This document shows, piece after piece, positions 9,783-19,823 of a DNA stretch of 64,000 nucleotides. Location of the stretch: NCBI GenBank assembly GCA_039725955.1, contig CP091034.1, forward strand, positions 744,001 to 808,000. The letters are read 5' to 3'. Both the position numbers and the translations under genes were made by a program. The stretch comes from Sinorhizobium sp. B11 (GTDB lineage: Bacteria > Pseudomonadota > Alphaproteobacteria > Rhizobiales > Rhizobiaceae). Numbering within the stretch: position 1 is the stretch's first letter; each line of letters opens with the position of its first letter. The notes beneath the pieces were generated by a model. That model did not search any database. It was not told the DNA's origin and was given only the letters and a program-made list of their open reading frames with translations.

Positions 9783-9823
9783 GCAATTCCAGCAAAACTG
9801 CTTGAGCGTTTTGCGTAAAAACG
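9783..9823. repeat. Intergenic GCAATTCC repeat, copy B (one-armed)
   Basis: GAGCAATTCCAGCAAAACTG followed by GCGTTTTGCGTAAAAAC, directly after the ribF stop. The second arm (GGAATTGC) seen in the other copies is missing. Confidence 0.55.
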
Positions 9824-9831
9824 AAGAACCG

Positions 9832-11046
9832 TCAGGCAGTGCCAAGCGCAGGCTGTGCCTTCTGCCGGGGTAGCGGCGGGAACGCGAGCGCAATCGCTGC
9901 CGCACCGAGCCCGACCAGGGCGGAGCCGATGAACAGCCACGAATAGTTGGCATAGGTGTCGTAGATCCAGCCGCCGATCAGCGGGCCGAATGCCATGCCG
10001 ATGCTGGAGAGCATCGTTGCCGCGCCGAAGACGGTGCCGATGATGCGCGGGCCGAAATATTCACGCGCCAGCAACGCATAGAGCGGCATCACCCCGCCAT
10101 AGGCGCTGCCGAAGATGACGGCGAGCGCATAGAATTCCCCGAGCTTGCTGACGGCAAGATAGGTGGCAAGGGCGGCGGCCTGCACCAGCAGTCCTGCGAT
10201 GATGACCGGCTTCACGCCGATCCGGTCCGCCAGCGTGCCATAGAGCAGGCGTCCGCCAAGGCCGGCTAGGCCCTCGACACTGTAGATGCTGACGGCAGCC
10301 ATCGGCGCGACGCCGCAGAGTGTCGCGTAGCTCACCATATGGAAGATCGGTCCGGAATGGGCCGCGCAGCAGGCAAAGAAGGTCAGTCCGAGAACGATGA
10401 ATTGCGGCGAGCGGAAAACCTTCCAGAGATTGGGAGCGCCGCCATCCGCAGATACCATGGCCTCATGCATATCCTGAGGCGGCGACGGGCGACGGCGCAC
10501 GAGAAGTGCCGCCGGGATCATCAGGATCAGCGCGCCGATGCCGATGATCATCATCGCCGGGCGCCATTCATAGGCTGTAATCAGCCAGCGCGCGAATGGC
10601 GAGATCGTCATCGGAGCAACACCCATGCCTGCCGAAACCAGCGAGACGGCAAGGCCGCGGTTCTCGTCGAACCACTCTGTCGTCGCAGCGATCATCGGCG
10701 CGAAGAAGGCGCTGGCCGAGAGGCCGACGAGCACGCCATAGGTCAGCTGGAACTGCAGCAGCGTTTCCGCGCGGCTGGCAAGCATCAGCGCCAGCCCAAG
10801 GATGACGGCGCCGATCAGCACCACCGGGCGTGGCCCGAACCTGTCGCTGGCCGCACCCCAGAAGAAGCCGCCGATGCCCATGACGATGAAATTGAGCGTC
10901 ATGGCGCTGGCGATACCGGCATGCGACCAACCCGTCGCATCGGCGATCGGTTGCTGGAAGATTGCGAGAGAAAACATGGCGCCGAGCGCAACGCACGTCA
11001 TCAGTGCGCCGGCCGCGACGATAACCCAACGATAGGAACTGCTCAT
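9832..11046 (-). CDS. MFS transporter
   Basis: 404 residues with about twelve hydrophobic helices. The loop 2-3 signature is GAASDRFGPRPVVLIGA and the inter-domain copy is YGTLADRIGVKPVIIAG, both classical major-facilitator motifs. The N-terminal half (FQQPIADATGWSHAGIA) resembles the oxalate/formate-antiporter-like and monocarboxylate subgroup of bacterial MFS proteins. The substrate cannot be assigned. It is convergent with ribF and has no co-transcribed neighbour. Confidence 0.88.
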   Translation of the reverse strand: MSSSYRWVIVAAGALMTCVALGAMFSLAIFQQPIADATGWSHAGIASAMTLNFIVMGIGGFFWGAASDRFGPRPVVLIGAVILGLALMLASRAETLLQFQLTYGVLVGLSASAFFAPMIAATTEWFDENRGLAVSLVSAGMGVAPMTISPFARWLITAYEWRPAMMIIGIGALILMIPAALLVRRRPSPPQDMHEAMVSADGGAPNLWKVFRSPQFIVLGLTFFACCAAHSGPIFHMVSYATLCGVAPMAAVSIYSVEGLAGLGGRLLYGTLADRIGVKPVIIAGLLVQAAALATYLAVSKLGEFYALAVIFGSAYGGVMPLYALLAREYFGPRIIGTVFGAATMLSSIGMAFGPLIGGWIYDTYANYSWLFIGSALVGLGAAAIALAFPPLPRQKAQPALGTA

Positions 11047-11519
11047 ATCCTCATCACTCCTTGCGAGCGGGTTTGATCGGCATGATGGATTTCTGATGCC
11101 CGCAAGTCAAAGACGTTCGGGCAATCGGGAAATCGACACGGGGTGTTGGGTTTTTTGCCTCGGGAACAACAATATTGCAGCTCCCGCCTGTTTCCGGCAC
11201 TTGCCGACCGGCGCAGGCAACTGCGAGAGCCTGAGTGTCGTTCCTGAATTCGGTTGGGGCGAAGCATTCCCCTTGCAGCTTTCCGTGAGGTCGCGGCTCT
11301 GAAATCCCTCTTCCTTTTCCGCCTAAAAGCGCCTATGAACCGGCGCGATGAGTAAATTCCGGCTGGCGCATTCGATACGAATTATCGGCCCGGTCTTCCG
11401 CGCACGCTAAGTTGCCGGAAGGTCCGGGTTTTTGGCGCTTGAGCTGAGCGAGCGCTTTCCGTCACCACAGATTTCATGTCCGCGTGCCCTTTTCGGGCCG
11501 CCAGAAGCGATTGTCACAC
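11047..11519. other. Intergenic region upstream of ileS without a supported gene
   Basis: About 470 bases between the divergent MFS gene and ileS. No convincing ORF, tRNA or terminator was seen. It presumably carries both promoters. Confidence 0.45.
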
Positions 11520-14426
11520 ATGACCGAAACAGCCGAAAAGATCGATTACTCGAAGACCCTCTACCTGCCCGAAACGGATTTCCCGATGCGCGCCGGCCTG
11601 CCGCAGAAGGAGCCGGAGCTCGTTGCGCGCTGGCAGAAGATGGATCTTTACAAGAAGCTGCGCGCATCCGCCGCCGGCCGCGAAAAGTTCGTCCTGCACG
11701 ACGGCCCGCCCTATGCCAATGGCAACATCCATATCGGCCACGCGCTGAACAAGATCCTCAAGGATGTCATCACCCGCTCCTTCCAGATGCGCGGTTACGA
11801 CTCCAACTACGTTCCCGGCTGGGACTGCCACGGCCTGCCGATCGAATGGAAGATCGAGGAAGAGAACTATCGCGCCAAGGGCAAGGCCAAGCCTGACCTG
11901 ACCGAGCCGTCGGCGATGATCGAATTCCGCCGCGAATGCCGCGCCTATGCCGAAAAGTGGATCGCCATCCAGGGTGGCGAATTCCAGCGCCTCGGCATCG
12001 TTGGCGATTTCGAAAACCCGTACCTGACGATGAACTTCCACGCGGAAAGCCGTATCGCAGGCGAACTGCTGAAGATCGCCAAGAGCGGCCAACTCTACCG
12101 CGGCTCCAAGCCGATCATGTGGTCGGTCGTCGAGCGCACGGCGCTCGCGGAAGCCGAAGTCGAGTATCATGACTATGAGAGCGACACGATCTGGGTGAAA
12201 TTCCCGGTGGTGAAGGGCTCCGACGTCCTCAAGGACGCTTTCGTCGTCATCTGGACAACCACGCCCTGGACGATCCCCGGCAATCGGGCGATCGCCTATT
12301 CCTCGCGCGTTGCCTACGGCCTCTATGAAGTCACGGCCGCCGAGAACGATTTTGGTCCGCGCCCGGGCGAAAAGCTGATCTTTGCCGATAATCTCGCTGA
12401 GGAATCCTTCGCCAAGGCAAAGCTGCAGTACAAGCGTCTCGCCGACGTCACTGCTGCAGATCTCGCCGGCGCCGCCTGCGCTCATCCGCTTAAGGGCCTC
12501 GAAGGCGGCTACGAGTTTTTGGTGCCGTTGCTCGATGGCGATCACGTCACCGACGATGCCGGTACCGGCTTTGTGCACACCGCACCGAGCCACGGCCGCG
12601 AAGACTTTGATGTCTGGATGGCGCATGGCCGCGAGATCGAGGCGCGCGGCATCGAAACCAAGATCCCGTTCCCGGTCGACGATGGCGGCTTCTACACCGC
12701 CGACGCGCCCGGCTTCGAAGGCGCCCGCGTCATCGACGACAACGGCAAGAAGGGTGATGCTAACGACCGCGTCATCAAGGCGCTGATCGAGCGCAACGCG
12801 CTCTTTGCCCGCGGTCGCCTGAAGCACCAGTATCCGCATTCCTGGCGTTCCAAGAAGCCGGTCATCTTCCGCAACACGCCGCAGTGGTTCGTCTATATGG
12901 ACAAGACGCTGGCAGATGGTACGACGCTGCGCACCCGTGCGCTGAAGGCGATCGACGACACCCGTTTCGTGCCGGCTGCCGGCCAGAACCGCCTGCGCGC
13001 CATGATCGAGCAGCGCCCGGATTGGGTACTTTCTCGTCAGCGCGCCTGGGGCGTGCCGATCTGCGTCTTCGTCGATGAACAGGGCCAGGTGCTGCAGGAC
13101 GATGCCGTCAACCAGCGCATCCTTGACGCTTTCGACGCCGAAGGCGCCGACGCCTGGTTTGCCGAAGGCGCCAAGGAGCGTTTCCTCGGCAACGAGCATG
13201 ATCCGGCCAAGTGGTCGCAGGTCATGGACATTCTCGATGTCTGGTTCGACTCGGGGTCCACCCATACCTTCACGCTGGAAGACCGTCCCGACCTGAAATG
13301 GCCGGCCGATCTCTATCTCGAAGGTTCGGACCAGCATCGCGGCTGGTTCCACTCCTCGCTCCTGGAATCGGCGGCGACGCGCGGCCGGGCGCCATACGAC
13401 GCCGTCCTCACCCATGGCTTCACCATGGACGAGAAGGGCGAGAAGATGTCGAAGTCGAAGGGCAACGTCACCGCACCTCAAGAAGTCATGAAGGATGCCG
13501 GCGCCGATATCCTGCGCCTCTGGGTCATGACGTCGGACTATGCGGACGACCTGCGCGTCGGCAAGACGATCATCCAGACCAATGTCGACGCCTATCGCAA
13601 GCTGCGCAACACGATCCGTTGGATGCTCGGCACGCTGGCCCACGACAAGGGCGAGGTCATCGCGCTCGCCGATCTGCCGGAGCTGGAGCAGCTGATGCTG
13701 CACCGTCTCTCCGAGCTCGACCAGCTCGTGCGCGAAAACTACGACGCCTTCGACTTCAAGAAGATTGCCCGCGCGCTCATCGACTTCGCCAATGTCGAGC
13801 TTTCGGCCTTCTACTTCGACGTCCGCAAGGATGCGCTCTATTGCGACGCGCCCTCCAGCCTTCGCCGCCGTTCGGCCCTCTATGTCATCCGCACGATCTT
13901 CGATTGCATGGTGACCTGGCTTGCGCCGATGCTGCCCTTCACGACGGAAGAGGCATGGCTCTCGCGCAATCCTTCAGCCGTCTCTGTGCACCTGGAGCAG
14001 TTTGCCCCGGTCGCCACGGAATGGCGCAACGAGGCGCTGGCCGAAAAGTGGAAGAAGATCCGCGCGATCCGCAGCGTCGTGACCGGCGCGCTCGAAATCG
14101 AGCGCAAGGACAAGCGCATTGGCTCGTCGCTGGAAGCGGCACCTGTGGTCCATGTTGCCGATGCGGAATTGCGCAAGGCGCTCGAAGGACAGGATTTCAG
14201 CGAAGTCTGCATCACCTCCGGTATCACAATCGAGGCGGACGCCGGCCCGGCTGATGCCTTCCGCCTGCCGGAAGTGCCTGAAGTCGCTGTCGTTCCGAAG
14301 CTTGCCGAAGGGGTGAAATGCGCCCGTTCCTGGCGCATCACCACCGATGTCGGTTCCGATCCTGACTACCCGGATGTTTCGGCGCGCGATGCGGCCGCAT
14401 TGCGCGAACTCGGCACCCAGGTCTGA
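11520..14426 (+). CDS. ileS: Isoleucyl-tRNA synthetase
   Basis: 968 residues; charges tRNA-Ile. Class I signatures are HIGH at 71–74 (after [10 protein letters not shown]) and KMSKS at 642–646. The CP1 editing insertion ([32 protein letters not shown]) lies between them, followed by the anticodon-binding helical domain. The C-terminal zinc finger looks degenerate: only Cys934 of the four expected ligands remains ([13 protein letters not shown] in place of a CxRC pair). The start at 11520 gives the usual [19 protein letters not shown] beginning. Confidence 0.97.
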   Translation: MTETAEKIDYSKTLYLPETDFPMRAGLPQKEPELVARWQKMDLYKKLRASAAGREKFVLHDGPPYANGNIHIGHALNKILKDVITRSFQMRGYDSNYVPGWDCHGLPIEWKIEEENYRAKGKAKPDLTEPSAMIEFRRECRAYAEKWIAIQGGEFQRLGIVGDFENPYLTMNFHAESRIAGELLKIAKSGQLYRGSKPIMWSVVERTALAEAEVEYHDYESDTIWVKFPVVKGSDVLKDAFVVIWTTTPWTIPGNRAIAYSSRVAYGLYEVTAAENDFGPRPGEKLIFADNLAEESFAKAKLQYKRLADVTAADLAGAACAHPLKGLEGGYEFLVPLLDGDHVTDDAGTGFVHTAPSHGREDFDVWMAHGREIEARGIETKIPFPVDDGGFYTADAPGFEGARVIDDNGKKGDANDRVIKALIERNALFARGRLKHQYPHSWRSKKPVIFRNTPQWFVYMDKTLADGTTLRTRALKAIDDTRFVPAAGQNRLRAMIEQRPDWVLSRQRAWGVPICVFVDEQGQVLQDDAVNQRILDAFDAEGADAWFAEGAKERFLGNEHDPAKWSQVMDILDVWFDSGSTHTFTLEDRPDLKWPADLYLEGSDQHRGWFHSSLLESAATRGRAPYDAVLTHGFTMDEKGEKMSKSKGNVTAPQEVMKDAGADILRLWVMTSDYADDLRVGKTIIQTNVDAYRKLRNTIRWMLGTLAHDKGEVIALADLPELEQLMLHRLSELDQLVRENYDAFDFKKIARALIDFANVELSAFYFDVRKDALYCDAPSSLRRRSALYVIRTIFDCMVTWLAPMLPFTTEEAWLSRNPSAVSVHLEQFAPVATEWRNEALAEKWKKIRAIRSVVTGALEIERKDKRIGSSLEAAPVVHVADAELRKALEGQDFSEVCITSGITIEADAGPADAFRLPEVPEVAVVPKLAEGVKCARSWRITTDVGSDPDYPDVSARDAAALRELGTQV

Positions 14427-14557
14427 AGATATTTGCCGGGTGAATTGCCTTTATGGTGTTCATCCGGTAAAAGCTGCCTGAAAATGGCCGGATTTTTGCG
14501 TCAGGGGGACGATTGTCCGGTGGGCAGTACTGATTCCGGCATGCGGGAAGGGTTTTC

Positions 14558-15187
14558 ATGTTAGCGACGCATTGGTTCCGTTTGGGCGCCTGCCTGTCTG
14601 TTGTTCTGGCGGCGAGCTCCACAATGTCCGGCTGCGCCAGCAGCCCGACTTACGGCACCGACAAGACCGCCATGGAGCAGCTTGCCGACGACCTCGGCCA
14701 GTCGGTTTCGCTGACCGGCGCCGGCCCGAAAAATGCCGGCGTGAAATATACGCCGCGTCCGACGCTCGTCATGCCCGCGAAGGACCAGAAGGAAACCCTC
14801 GTTCAGCCGCAGGAAACTGTTGCCAACAAGGACAATCCGCAGTGGGTTGAATCCCCGGAAGAAGCCCGTACGCGCCTCGTCAAGGAAGCCGACGAGAACT
14901 CGGATAATCCGAGCTATCGTTCGCCGCTCGCCAGCTCCGCCATCGAGGGCGGGCGCCAGACGACGGAAGCCCAGACCAAAGCCTATCGCGAAGCGCGCGC
15001 CCTGCAGAAGGGCGCCTATATCGACCAGCGCCGCTACATTTCCGATCCGCCGACCGAATATCGCGCTGTCGAAGATCCGGCAAAGCTCGACGATCTCGGC
15101 ACGCCGGAACAGAAGAAGGCGAAGCAGCGCAAGAAGGATGCAGCCGTCGCCAATAGCGGCACAAAGTGGTGGCAGATCCTTCAGTAG
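14558..15187 (+). CDS. Predicted lipoprotein, conserved hypothetical
   Basis: 209 residues. The N terminus is a lipoprotein signal with a hydrophobic core (GACLSVVLAASSTMSG) and Cys at the lipobox (MSGC-ASS). The mature part is hydrophilic and rich in Pro, Glu, Lys and Gln, with no recognised domain, and ends in a Lys-rich stretch (PEQKKAKQRKKDAA) and KWWQILQ. It stands alone downstream of ileS. I do not recognise the family; envelope anchoring is the only supported statement. Confidence 0.8.
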   Translation: MLATHWFRLGACLSVVLAASSTMSGCASSPTYGTDKTAMEQLADDLGQSVSLTGAGPKNAGVKYTPRPTLVMPAKDQKETLVQPQETVANKDNPQWVESPEEARTRLVKEADENSDNPSYRSPLASSAIEGGRQTTEAQTKAYREARALQKGAYIDQRRYISDPPTEYRAVEDPAKLDDLGTPEQKKAKQRKKDAAVANSGTKWWQILQ

Positions 15188-15250
15188 GACTTTAGCGGCG
15201 TAGCGTCGATCAACTGCCTGGCGTCAGCATAGCGGCGCTTGCGACCGGCA

Positions 15251-15724
15251 CTATTGCGTGTCTCGTCTCTCCGAAAAGAATGCCCTCAGCATATCCGCCG
15301 ATTCCGTCTCGTTGAAGCCGGAGTAGACTTCCGGTGCATGATGACAGGTCGGCTGGGTATAGAAGCGCACACCATTGTCGACCGCGCCGCCCTTCGGATC
15401 TTCCGCGCCGTAATAGAGCCGGCGGATACGGGCAAAGGAAATAGCCGCCGCGCACATGGTGCAGGGCTCCAGCGTCACATAGAGATCAGCGCCGGCAAGC
15501 CGTTCCTGGCCGAGCCTGTCCGAAGCCATGCGGATCGCAGCGATCTCGGCGTGCGCGGTCACATCGTTGAGTTCGCGCGTACGGTTTCCGGAGCTCGCGA
15601 CTGCCACGCCATCGACGACGACGACGGCGCCGATCGGCACTTCGCCGCGATCTCCCGCAGCGCGCGCTTCCTTTAACGCCATTTCCATAAATCGATTTGT
15701 CTTCACGTTCGCGAGAATTTCCAC
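15251..15724 (-). CDS. tadA: tRNA-specific adenosine deaminase
   Basis: 157 residues of the cytidine/deoxycytidylate deaminase fold. The zinc site is complete: HAE at 58–60 (catalytic Glu60) and PCTMC at 87–91. TadA converts A34 to inosine in tRNA-Arg(ACG), an essential step for decoding CGN codons. The GNRTRELNDVTAHAEI stretch is typical of TadA rather than of free-base deaminases. The start may be 12 codons further in, at MEMALKEA. It is divergent from the pseudouridine synthase gene with about 55 bases between them. Confidence 0.93.
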   Translation of the reverse strand: MEILANVKTNRFMEMALKEARAAGDRGEVPIGAVVVVDGVAVASSGNRTRELNDVTAHAEIAAIRMASDRLGQERLAGADLYVTLEPCTMCAAAISFARIRRLYYGAEDPKGGAVDNGVRFYTQPTCHHAPEVYSGFNETESADMLRAFFSERRDTQ

Positions 15725-15778
15725 TTAACCGCAGGTGCATGACCTGATAGACAGGCGCAAAAGGCAGGCAAACAGCAA

Positions 15779-17890
15779 ATGACACCCAAAGACAAGCCAA
15801 AACGCCCGGGCGCACGGCCCCCTGCGCGCGACGCGCGGCCGAAAGGCGGCCCGAAGGCCGGTATCGGCAAGCCATCGAAGGCAGCTTCCGCGAAAGTGGT
15901 AGCCAATGAAGCGGACAGCGACGCCAAGGCGGAACGCATTTCCAAGGTGATGGCGCGCGCCGGCGTCGCCTCCCGCCGCGACATCGAACGCATGATCATG
16001 GATGGCCGCGTCACCCTGAACGGCAAGCTCCTCGACACGCCCGTCGTCAACGTCACGCTCGAAGATAAGATCGAAGTGGACGGCGTGCCGATCCGCGGCA
16101 TCGAGCGCACGCGCCTCTGGCTCTACCACAAGCCCCAGGGCTTGGTAACGACCAATGCCGATCCTGAGGGGCGCCCGACCGTCTTCGATAATCTGCCGGA
16201 AGAGCTTCCGCGCGTCATGTCGATCGGCCGTCTCGACATCAATACCGAAGGTCTGCTGCTGCTGACCAACGACGGCGGCCTCGCCCGCGCCCTGGAACTG
16301 CCGACCACCGGCTGGCTGCGCCGCTACCGCGTGCGCGCTCATGGCGACATCGATCAGGATGCACTCGACAAGCTGAAGGACGGCATTGCCGTCGATGGCG
16401 TTCTCTACGGCTCGATCGAAGCCACGCTTGATCGCACCCAAGGATCCAACGTCTGGATCACCATGGGCCTGCGTGAAGGCAAGAACCGCGAAATCAAGAA
16501 TGTGCTCGGCGCGCTCGGCCTCGAGGTCAACCGCCTGATCCGTATTTCCTACGGCCCCTTCCAGCTCGGCGATCTGCCCGAAGGGCATGTGATTGAGGTG
16601 CGCGGCCGCACGCTGCGCGACCAGCTCGGCCCGCGCCTGATTGAAGACGCCAAGGCGAATTTCGATGCGCCGCTCTACAATGCGCCCGCCGTTGCCGCCG
16701 AAGAGGCCGAGGAACCGGCGCCCGAGCGCCGCGAACGCCCGCGCCGCGACGAAGACAAGCGCGAACGTGCGCTGAGCCGCCTCGACACCAAGCGTGATGA
16801 CAGGCGAGACGACAGGCGGGATGACCGTCGTGACGATCGCCGTGGCGACGATGACAAACCGAAGCGCCCGGCGCTCGGTACCCGTCGCAACGCCAATGTC
16901 TGGATGGCGCCCGGCGCGCGTCCGCTCGGCGAGAAGGCGGCGGCAAAGGCTGCCAAGAATGCCCAGACCGCGCGTCGTCGCGGCGAGACGGCTTCCCCGG
17001 CGAAGGAACAACGCTTCGATCGCGGCCCGGATCGTCCGCGCCCGCAGATCAATCGCGTCCACGAAGAGGATGGCGAGTGGATCCGTTCCAGCGAGGAGCA
17101 GCCCCGCAAGCGCGACGAGGACGAAGGTTTCGGCCGCAAGCGCTCTTTCGGCGATCGCCCGCCGCGTGGTGAGGGTGGCGATCGTCCGCGCTCGGCCCGA
17201 GGCTTTGGCGGTGAGGGTCGCTCCGAGCGTCCGCGCGGTGACAAGCCATTTGGAGACAAGCCCCGCGGTGAGCGTCGTCCGCGCACGGATGGGGAGGAGC
17301 GTCCGCGTTCCTTCCGTGATCGTCCGCGTGAGGATAGCGAACGCTCGTCGCGTCCGGCCCGCAGTTTCGGCGGCGAAAGCCGCTCCGACCGTCCGCGTGG
17401 AGACAAGCCCTTCGGTGCCAAGCCCCGCGGTGAGCGCCGTCCGAGGGCAGAGGGTGAAGAAGGTGCACGTCCTTTCCGCTCGCGTGAGGAGGGCGGCGAT
17501 CGCTCCTCGCGTCCGGCCCGCAGCTTCGGCGGCGAAGGTCGCTCGGAACGCCCGCGTGGCGACAAGCCTTTCGGTGCGAAGCCTCGCGGCGAACGCCGTC
17601 CCAGGGCAGAGGGTGAAGAAGGTCCACCTCCCTTCCGCGCTCGTGAAGAGGGCGGCGAACGCTCCTCGCGTCCGGCCCGCAGCTTCGGCGGCGAAGGTCG
17701 TTCGGAACGTCCTCGTGGCGAAAGATCCTCGGGCGACAAGCCCTTCGGCGATAAGCCGCGTGGAGCAAAGAATTTCTCGGGCAAGCCGAAGGGCGATCGG
17801 CCCGATGGCGGCGGCAAGCCTTCCGGCGGGCCGTCCAGAGGTGGTGCGAAAGGCAAGGGAATGACGCGCGGTGCGGATCGTCGGCGGTGA
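15779..17890 (+). CDS. RNA pseudouridine synthase (RsuA/RluB family) with long repetitive RGG-like tail
   Basis: 703 residues. An S4 RNA-binding domain (about 51–95, AERISKVMARAGVASRRDIE) is followed by the RsuA/RluB catalytic domain (about 110–300) with the GRLDINTEGLLLLTNDG motif and catalytic Asp153. The remaining ~400 residues are disordered, rich in Arg, Gly, Asp, Glu and Pro, and include a tandem repeat of a 53-residue unit (RSSRPARSFGGE...RGDKPFG...). Related RluB proteins modify 23S rRNA in E. coli; the exact target here is unknown. The stop overlaps the rsmD start, linking the two rRNA-modifying genes. Confidence 0.92.
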   Translation: MTPKDKPKRPGARPPARDARPKGGPKAGIGKPSKAASAKVVANEADSDAKAERISKVMARAGVASRRDIERMIMDGRVTLNGKLLDTPVVNVTLEDKIEVDGVPIRGIERTRLWLYHKPQGLVTTNADPEGRPTVFDNLPEELPRVMSIGRLDINTEGLLLLTNDGGLARALELPTTGWLRRYRVRAHGDIDQDALDKLKDGIAVDGVLYGSIEATLDRTQGSNVWITMGLREGKNREIKNVLGALGLEVNRLIRISYGPFQLGDLPEGHVIEVRGRTLRDQLGPRLIEDAKANFDAPLYNAPAVAAEEAEEPAPERRERPRRDEDKRERALSRLDTKRDDRRDDRRDDRRDDRRGDDDKPKRPALGTRRNANVWMAPGARPLGEKAAAKAAKNAQTARRRGETASPAKEQRFDRGPDRPRPQINRVHEEDGEWIRSSEEQPRKRDEDEGFGRKRSFGDRPPRGEGGDRPRSARGFGGEGRSERPRGDKPFGDKPRGERRPRTDGEERPRSFRDRPREDSERSSRPARSFGGESRSDRPRGDKPFGAKPRGERRPRAEGEEGARPFRSREEGGDRSSRPARSFGGEGRSERPRGDKPFGAKPRGERRPRAEGEEGPPPFRAREEGGERSSRPARSFGGEGRSERPRGERSSGDKPFGDKPRGAKNFSGKPKGDRPDGGGKPSGGPSRGGAKGKGMTRGADRRR
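17180..17760 (+). repeat. Tandem 159-bp repeat inside the pseudouridine synthase gene
   Basis: Units begin at about 17180, 17342, 17501 and 17660; the last two spacings are exactly 159 bases (53 codons) and the first is 162. The final unit is incomplete and diverges after GRSERPRGE. All units stay in frame and encode Arg/Gly-rich peptides beginning RSSRPARSFGGE or a close relative. Confidence 0.85.
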
Positions 17891-18431
17891 GTTTCGCGGA
17901 CGGCCGCTAGCCGTACCAAAATCCAGCGATATCCGGCCGACTGCGGACCGGACGCGCGAGAGCCTGTTCAACATTCTGAGCCATGCCTATCCGGAATGCA
18001 TAGATGGCACCCGGATACTCGATCTTTTCGCCGGTACGGGCGCAGTCGGTCTCGAGGCCGTCTCGCGCGGTTGTCGTCACGCGCTATTCGTCGAAAACAG
18101 CGTCGAGGGCAGGGCGCTCCTCTGGGAAAATATCGATGCGCTCGGCCTGCATGGCAGGACGCGCATGTTGCGCCGTGACGCGACCGATCTCGGCAGCGTC
18201 GGCAATCTCGAGCCTTTTGACATGCTGTTTGCCGATCCGCCTTATGGCAAGGGGCTGGGTGAGAAGGCGCTTGCGGCTGCTGCCGACGGCGGCTGGCTCA
18301 AGCCTGGCGCGATTACCGTTCTGGAAGAACGCGCCGATGTTGCCGTTTCGGTGCATCCTTCCTATGTTTTCCTCGAAAGCCGGATATTCGGCGATACAAG
18401 AGTGCATTTCTTCCGGTATCAGCCGCAGTAG
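17871..18431 (+). CDS. rsmD: 16S rRNA (guanine-966-N2)-methyltransferase
   Basis: 186 residues. RsmD methylates G966 of 16S rRNA using S-adenosylmethionine. Motifs: MRIVGGEFRGRPLAVP start, the RPTADRTRESLFNIL signature, the cofactor loop ILDLFAGTGAVGLEAVSRG and the catalytic FADPPYGKGL (DPPY). The GTG start at 17871 lies inside the preceding gene (20-base overlap), consistent with co-expression of two rRNA modification enzymes. Confidence 0.95.
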   Translation: MRIVGGEFRGRPLAVPKSSDIRPTADRTRESLFNILSHAYPECIDGTRILDLFAGTGAVGLEAVSRGCRHALFVENSVEGRALLWENIDALGLHGRTRMLRRDATDLGSVGNLEPFDMLFADPPYGKGLGEKALAAAADGGWLKPGAITVLEERADVAVSVHPSYVFLESRIFGDTRVHFFRYQPQ

Positions 18432-18452
18432 CCGGCACGTTGGGAGCAGATC

Positions 18453-19334
18453 GTGCCGCAGGCGGAAATCATCAGTCCGAAATCGCCTGCGATCAGCGAT
18501 CTGCCGACGGTTGCCGTCGCCTTCGGTGGGGGCGGTGCCCGCGGCCTCTCCCACATCCACATCATCGAAACGCTGGATGAACTCGGCATCCGCCCGGTAG
18601 CAATATCAGGGTCCTCCATCGGCGCCATCATGGGCGCCGGCATGGCGGCCGGCATGTCGGGTGCTGAAATCCGCGAACATGCGCTGGCAACCGTGGGCAA
18701 CAAGGCTGCCGTCGTCAGCCGCATCTGGGGCCTGAGGCCGACAACCGTGCGCGACGCCGTCGCCAAGGGCATCCGCATCGGCCAGTTCAATCTTGAACGT
18801 ATTCTGAAAGCCTTCCTCCCATCGGAGCTTCCGCAGAAATTCGAGGATCTGCTGGTCCCGATGAAGGTGATCACCACGGATTATTACGGCCAGGCCGAGG
18901 TCATTGCCGAACATGGCGAGCTCTTCCCGGCGCTCGCCGCGTCATCGGCCATTCCGGCCGTCTTCATGCCGGTCCGGCTGCATGGGCGGGTCATGATCGA
19001 TGGCGGCATCGCTAATCCCGTTCCTTATGAATGCCTGATGGACCTTGCCGATATCGTCATCGGCATCGACGTCGTCGGCGCGCCCGAAGGCGACGGCACT
19101 CACATTCCGAACCGCATGGAAAGCATTTTCGGGTCCGGCCAGCTTATGATGCAGGCGGCGATTTCCCTGAAGCTGAAGCTCATGCGGCCACATATCTTCC
19201 TGCGGCCCATCGTTGGCCGCACCGGCGTCATGGATTTCCTGAAGGCGCGCGACGTGCTTGCCATGTCAGTAGGCGTGAAGGACGAGCTGAAATATGCCCT
19301 CGACCGGGAGATCGAGGCGCGACTGAAACGGTAG
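18453..19334 (+). CDS. Patatin-like phospholipase family protein (RssA-like)
   Basis: 293 residues from a GTG start. The oxyanion-hole loop is GGGGARG (25–31), the nucleophile elbow is GSSIG with Ser55, and the catalytic dyad Asp183 sits in DGGIANPVP. These are the three hallmarks of the patatin/RssA family of acyl hydrolases. No signal peptide is visible, so it is probably cytoplasmic or membrane-associated. It follows rsmD by 21 bases on the same strand. The lipid substrate is unknown. Confidence 0.9.
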   Translation: MPQAEIISPKSPAISDLPTVAVAFGGGGARGLSHIHIIETLDELGIRPVAISGSSIGAIMGAGMAAGMSGAEIREHALATVGNKAAVVSRIWGLRPTTVRDAVAKGIRIGQFNLERILKAFLPSELPQKFEDLLVPMKVITTDYYGQAEVIAEHGELFPALAASSAIPAVFMPVRLHGRVMIDGGIANPVPYECLMDLADIVIGIDVVGAPEGDGTHIPNRMESIFGSGQLMMQAAISLKLKLMRPHIFLRPIVGRTGVMDFLKARDVLAMSVGVKDELKYALDREIEARLKR

Positions 19335-19365
19335 GTTATCGTGACTAAGGCTATCGGTGGGCGGG

Positions 19366-19755
19366 TCACTCGTGTGGATATTTCTTCGCATCCTCAGTAA
19401 TTCTATCGACGAAGCGAAGCATCACCATGCAGTCAGAGTATTTTCCGTCCCGGCCATAGACCGGGATTCGCAACTCTCTATCCTGGTTGGTCAAGATAAC
19501 AATCTCAACGCTATGTTGTCCTTCTGAAGCGGACACCGACTTTACTTCAGTGTATAGAAATGACCTCCCCTCTTCGCCATCACCCCAGAACAGGCCCTTG
19601 TCCGCTATAAATATCCTGTCTTCGATTGGGCTTGGATTGGAATATACTCCTATCAAGAGGCCAAATTCCTCCCTTTGCTGCTGGATAGGCGATGGCATGG
19701 ATTCATATCGCTTGGTATTCTTCAGTATTCTTTTTGCTCGAATTCTCGCGTTCAT
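19366..19755 (-). CDS. AT-rich hypothetical protein
   Basis: About 130 residues from the ATG at 19755; an upstream TTG at 19800 and a downstream ATG at 19698 are alternatives. It is clearly lower in GC than its neighbours. The central part (DRIFIADKGLFWGDGEEG, then FLYTEVKSVSASEGQHSVEIVIL) alternates short strands in a way that recalls PH-like domains, but this is weak. It follows the kefB-type gene in the same direction. I do not recognise the family; the base composition suggests recent acquisition. Confidence 0.6.
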   Translation of the reverse strand: MNARIRAKRILKNTKRYESMPSPIQQQREEFGLLIGVYSNPSPIEDRIFIADKGLFWGDGEEGRSFLYTEVKSVSASEGQHSVEIVILTNQDRELRIPVYGRDGKYSDCMVMLRFVDRITEDAKKYPHE

Positions 19756-19823
19756 AAGCGTGTTATCCAAGAGATATTGGCGCAAAAAGCGATAGCGCAA
19801 TTGGGTTCGAAATTGCGAAGAAA

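Noticed and set aside
11514..13703. 729-codon minus-strand ORF inside ileS
   Set aside because: Shadow of ileS; the sense frame has all synthetase motifs.
15725..17974. 749-codon minus-strand ORF opposite the pseudouridine synthase gene
   Set aside because: The repeat-rich GC-biased sense sequence keeps the other strand open; product is low-complexity Thr/Ala/Arg without domains.
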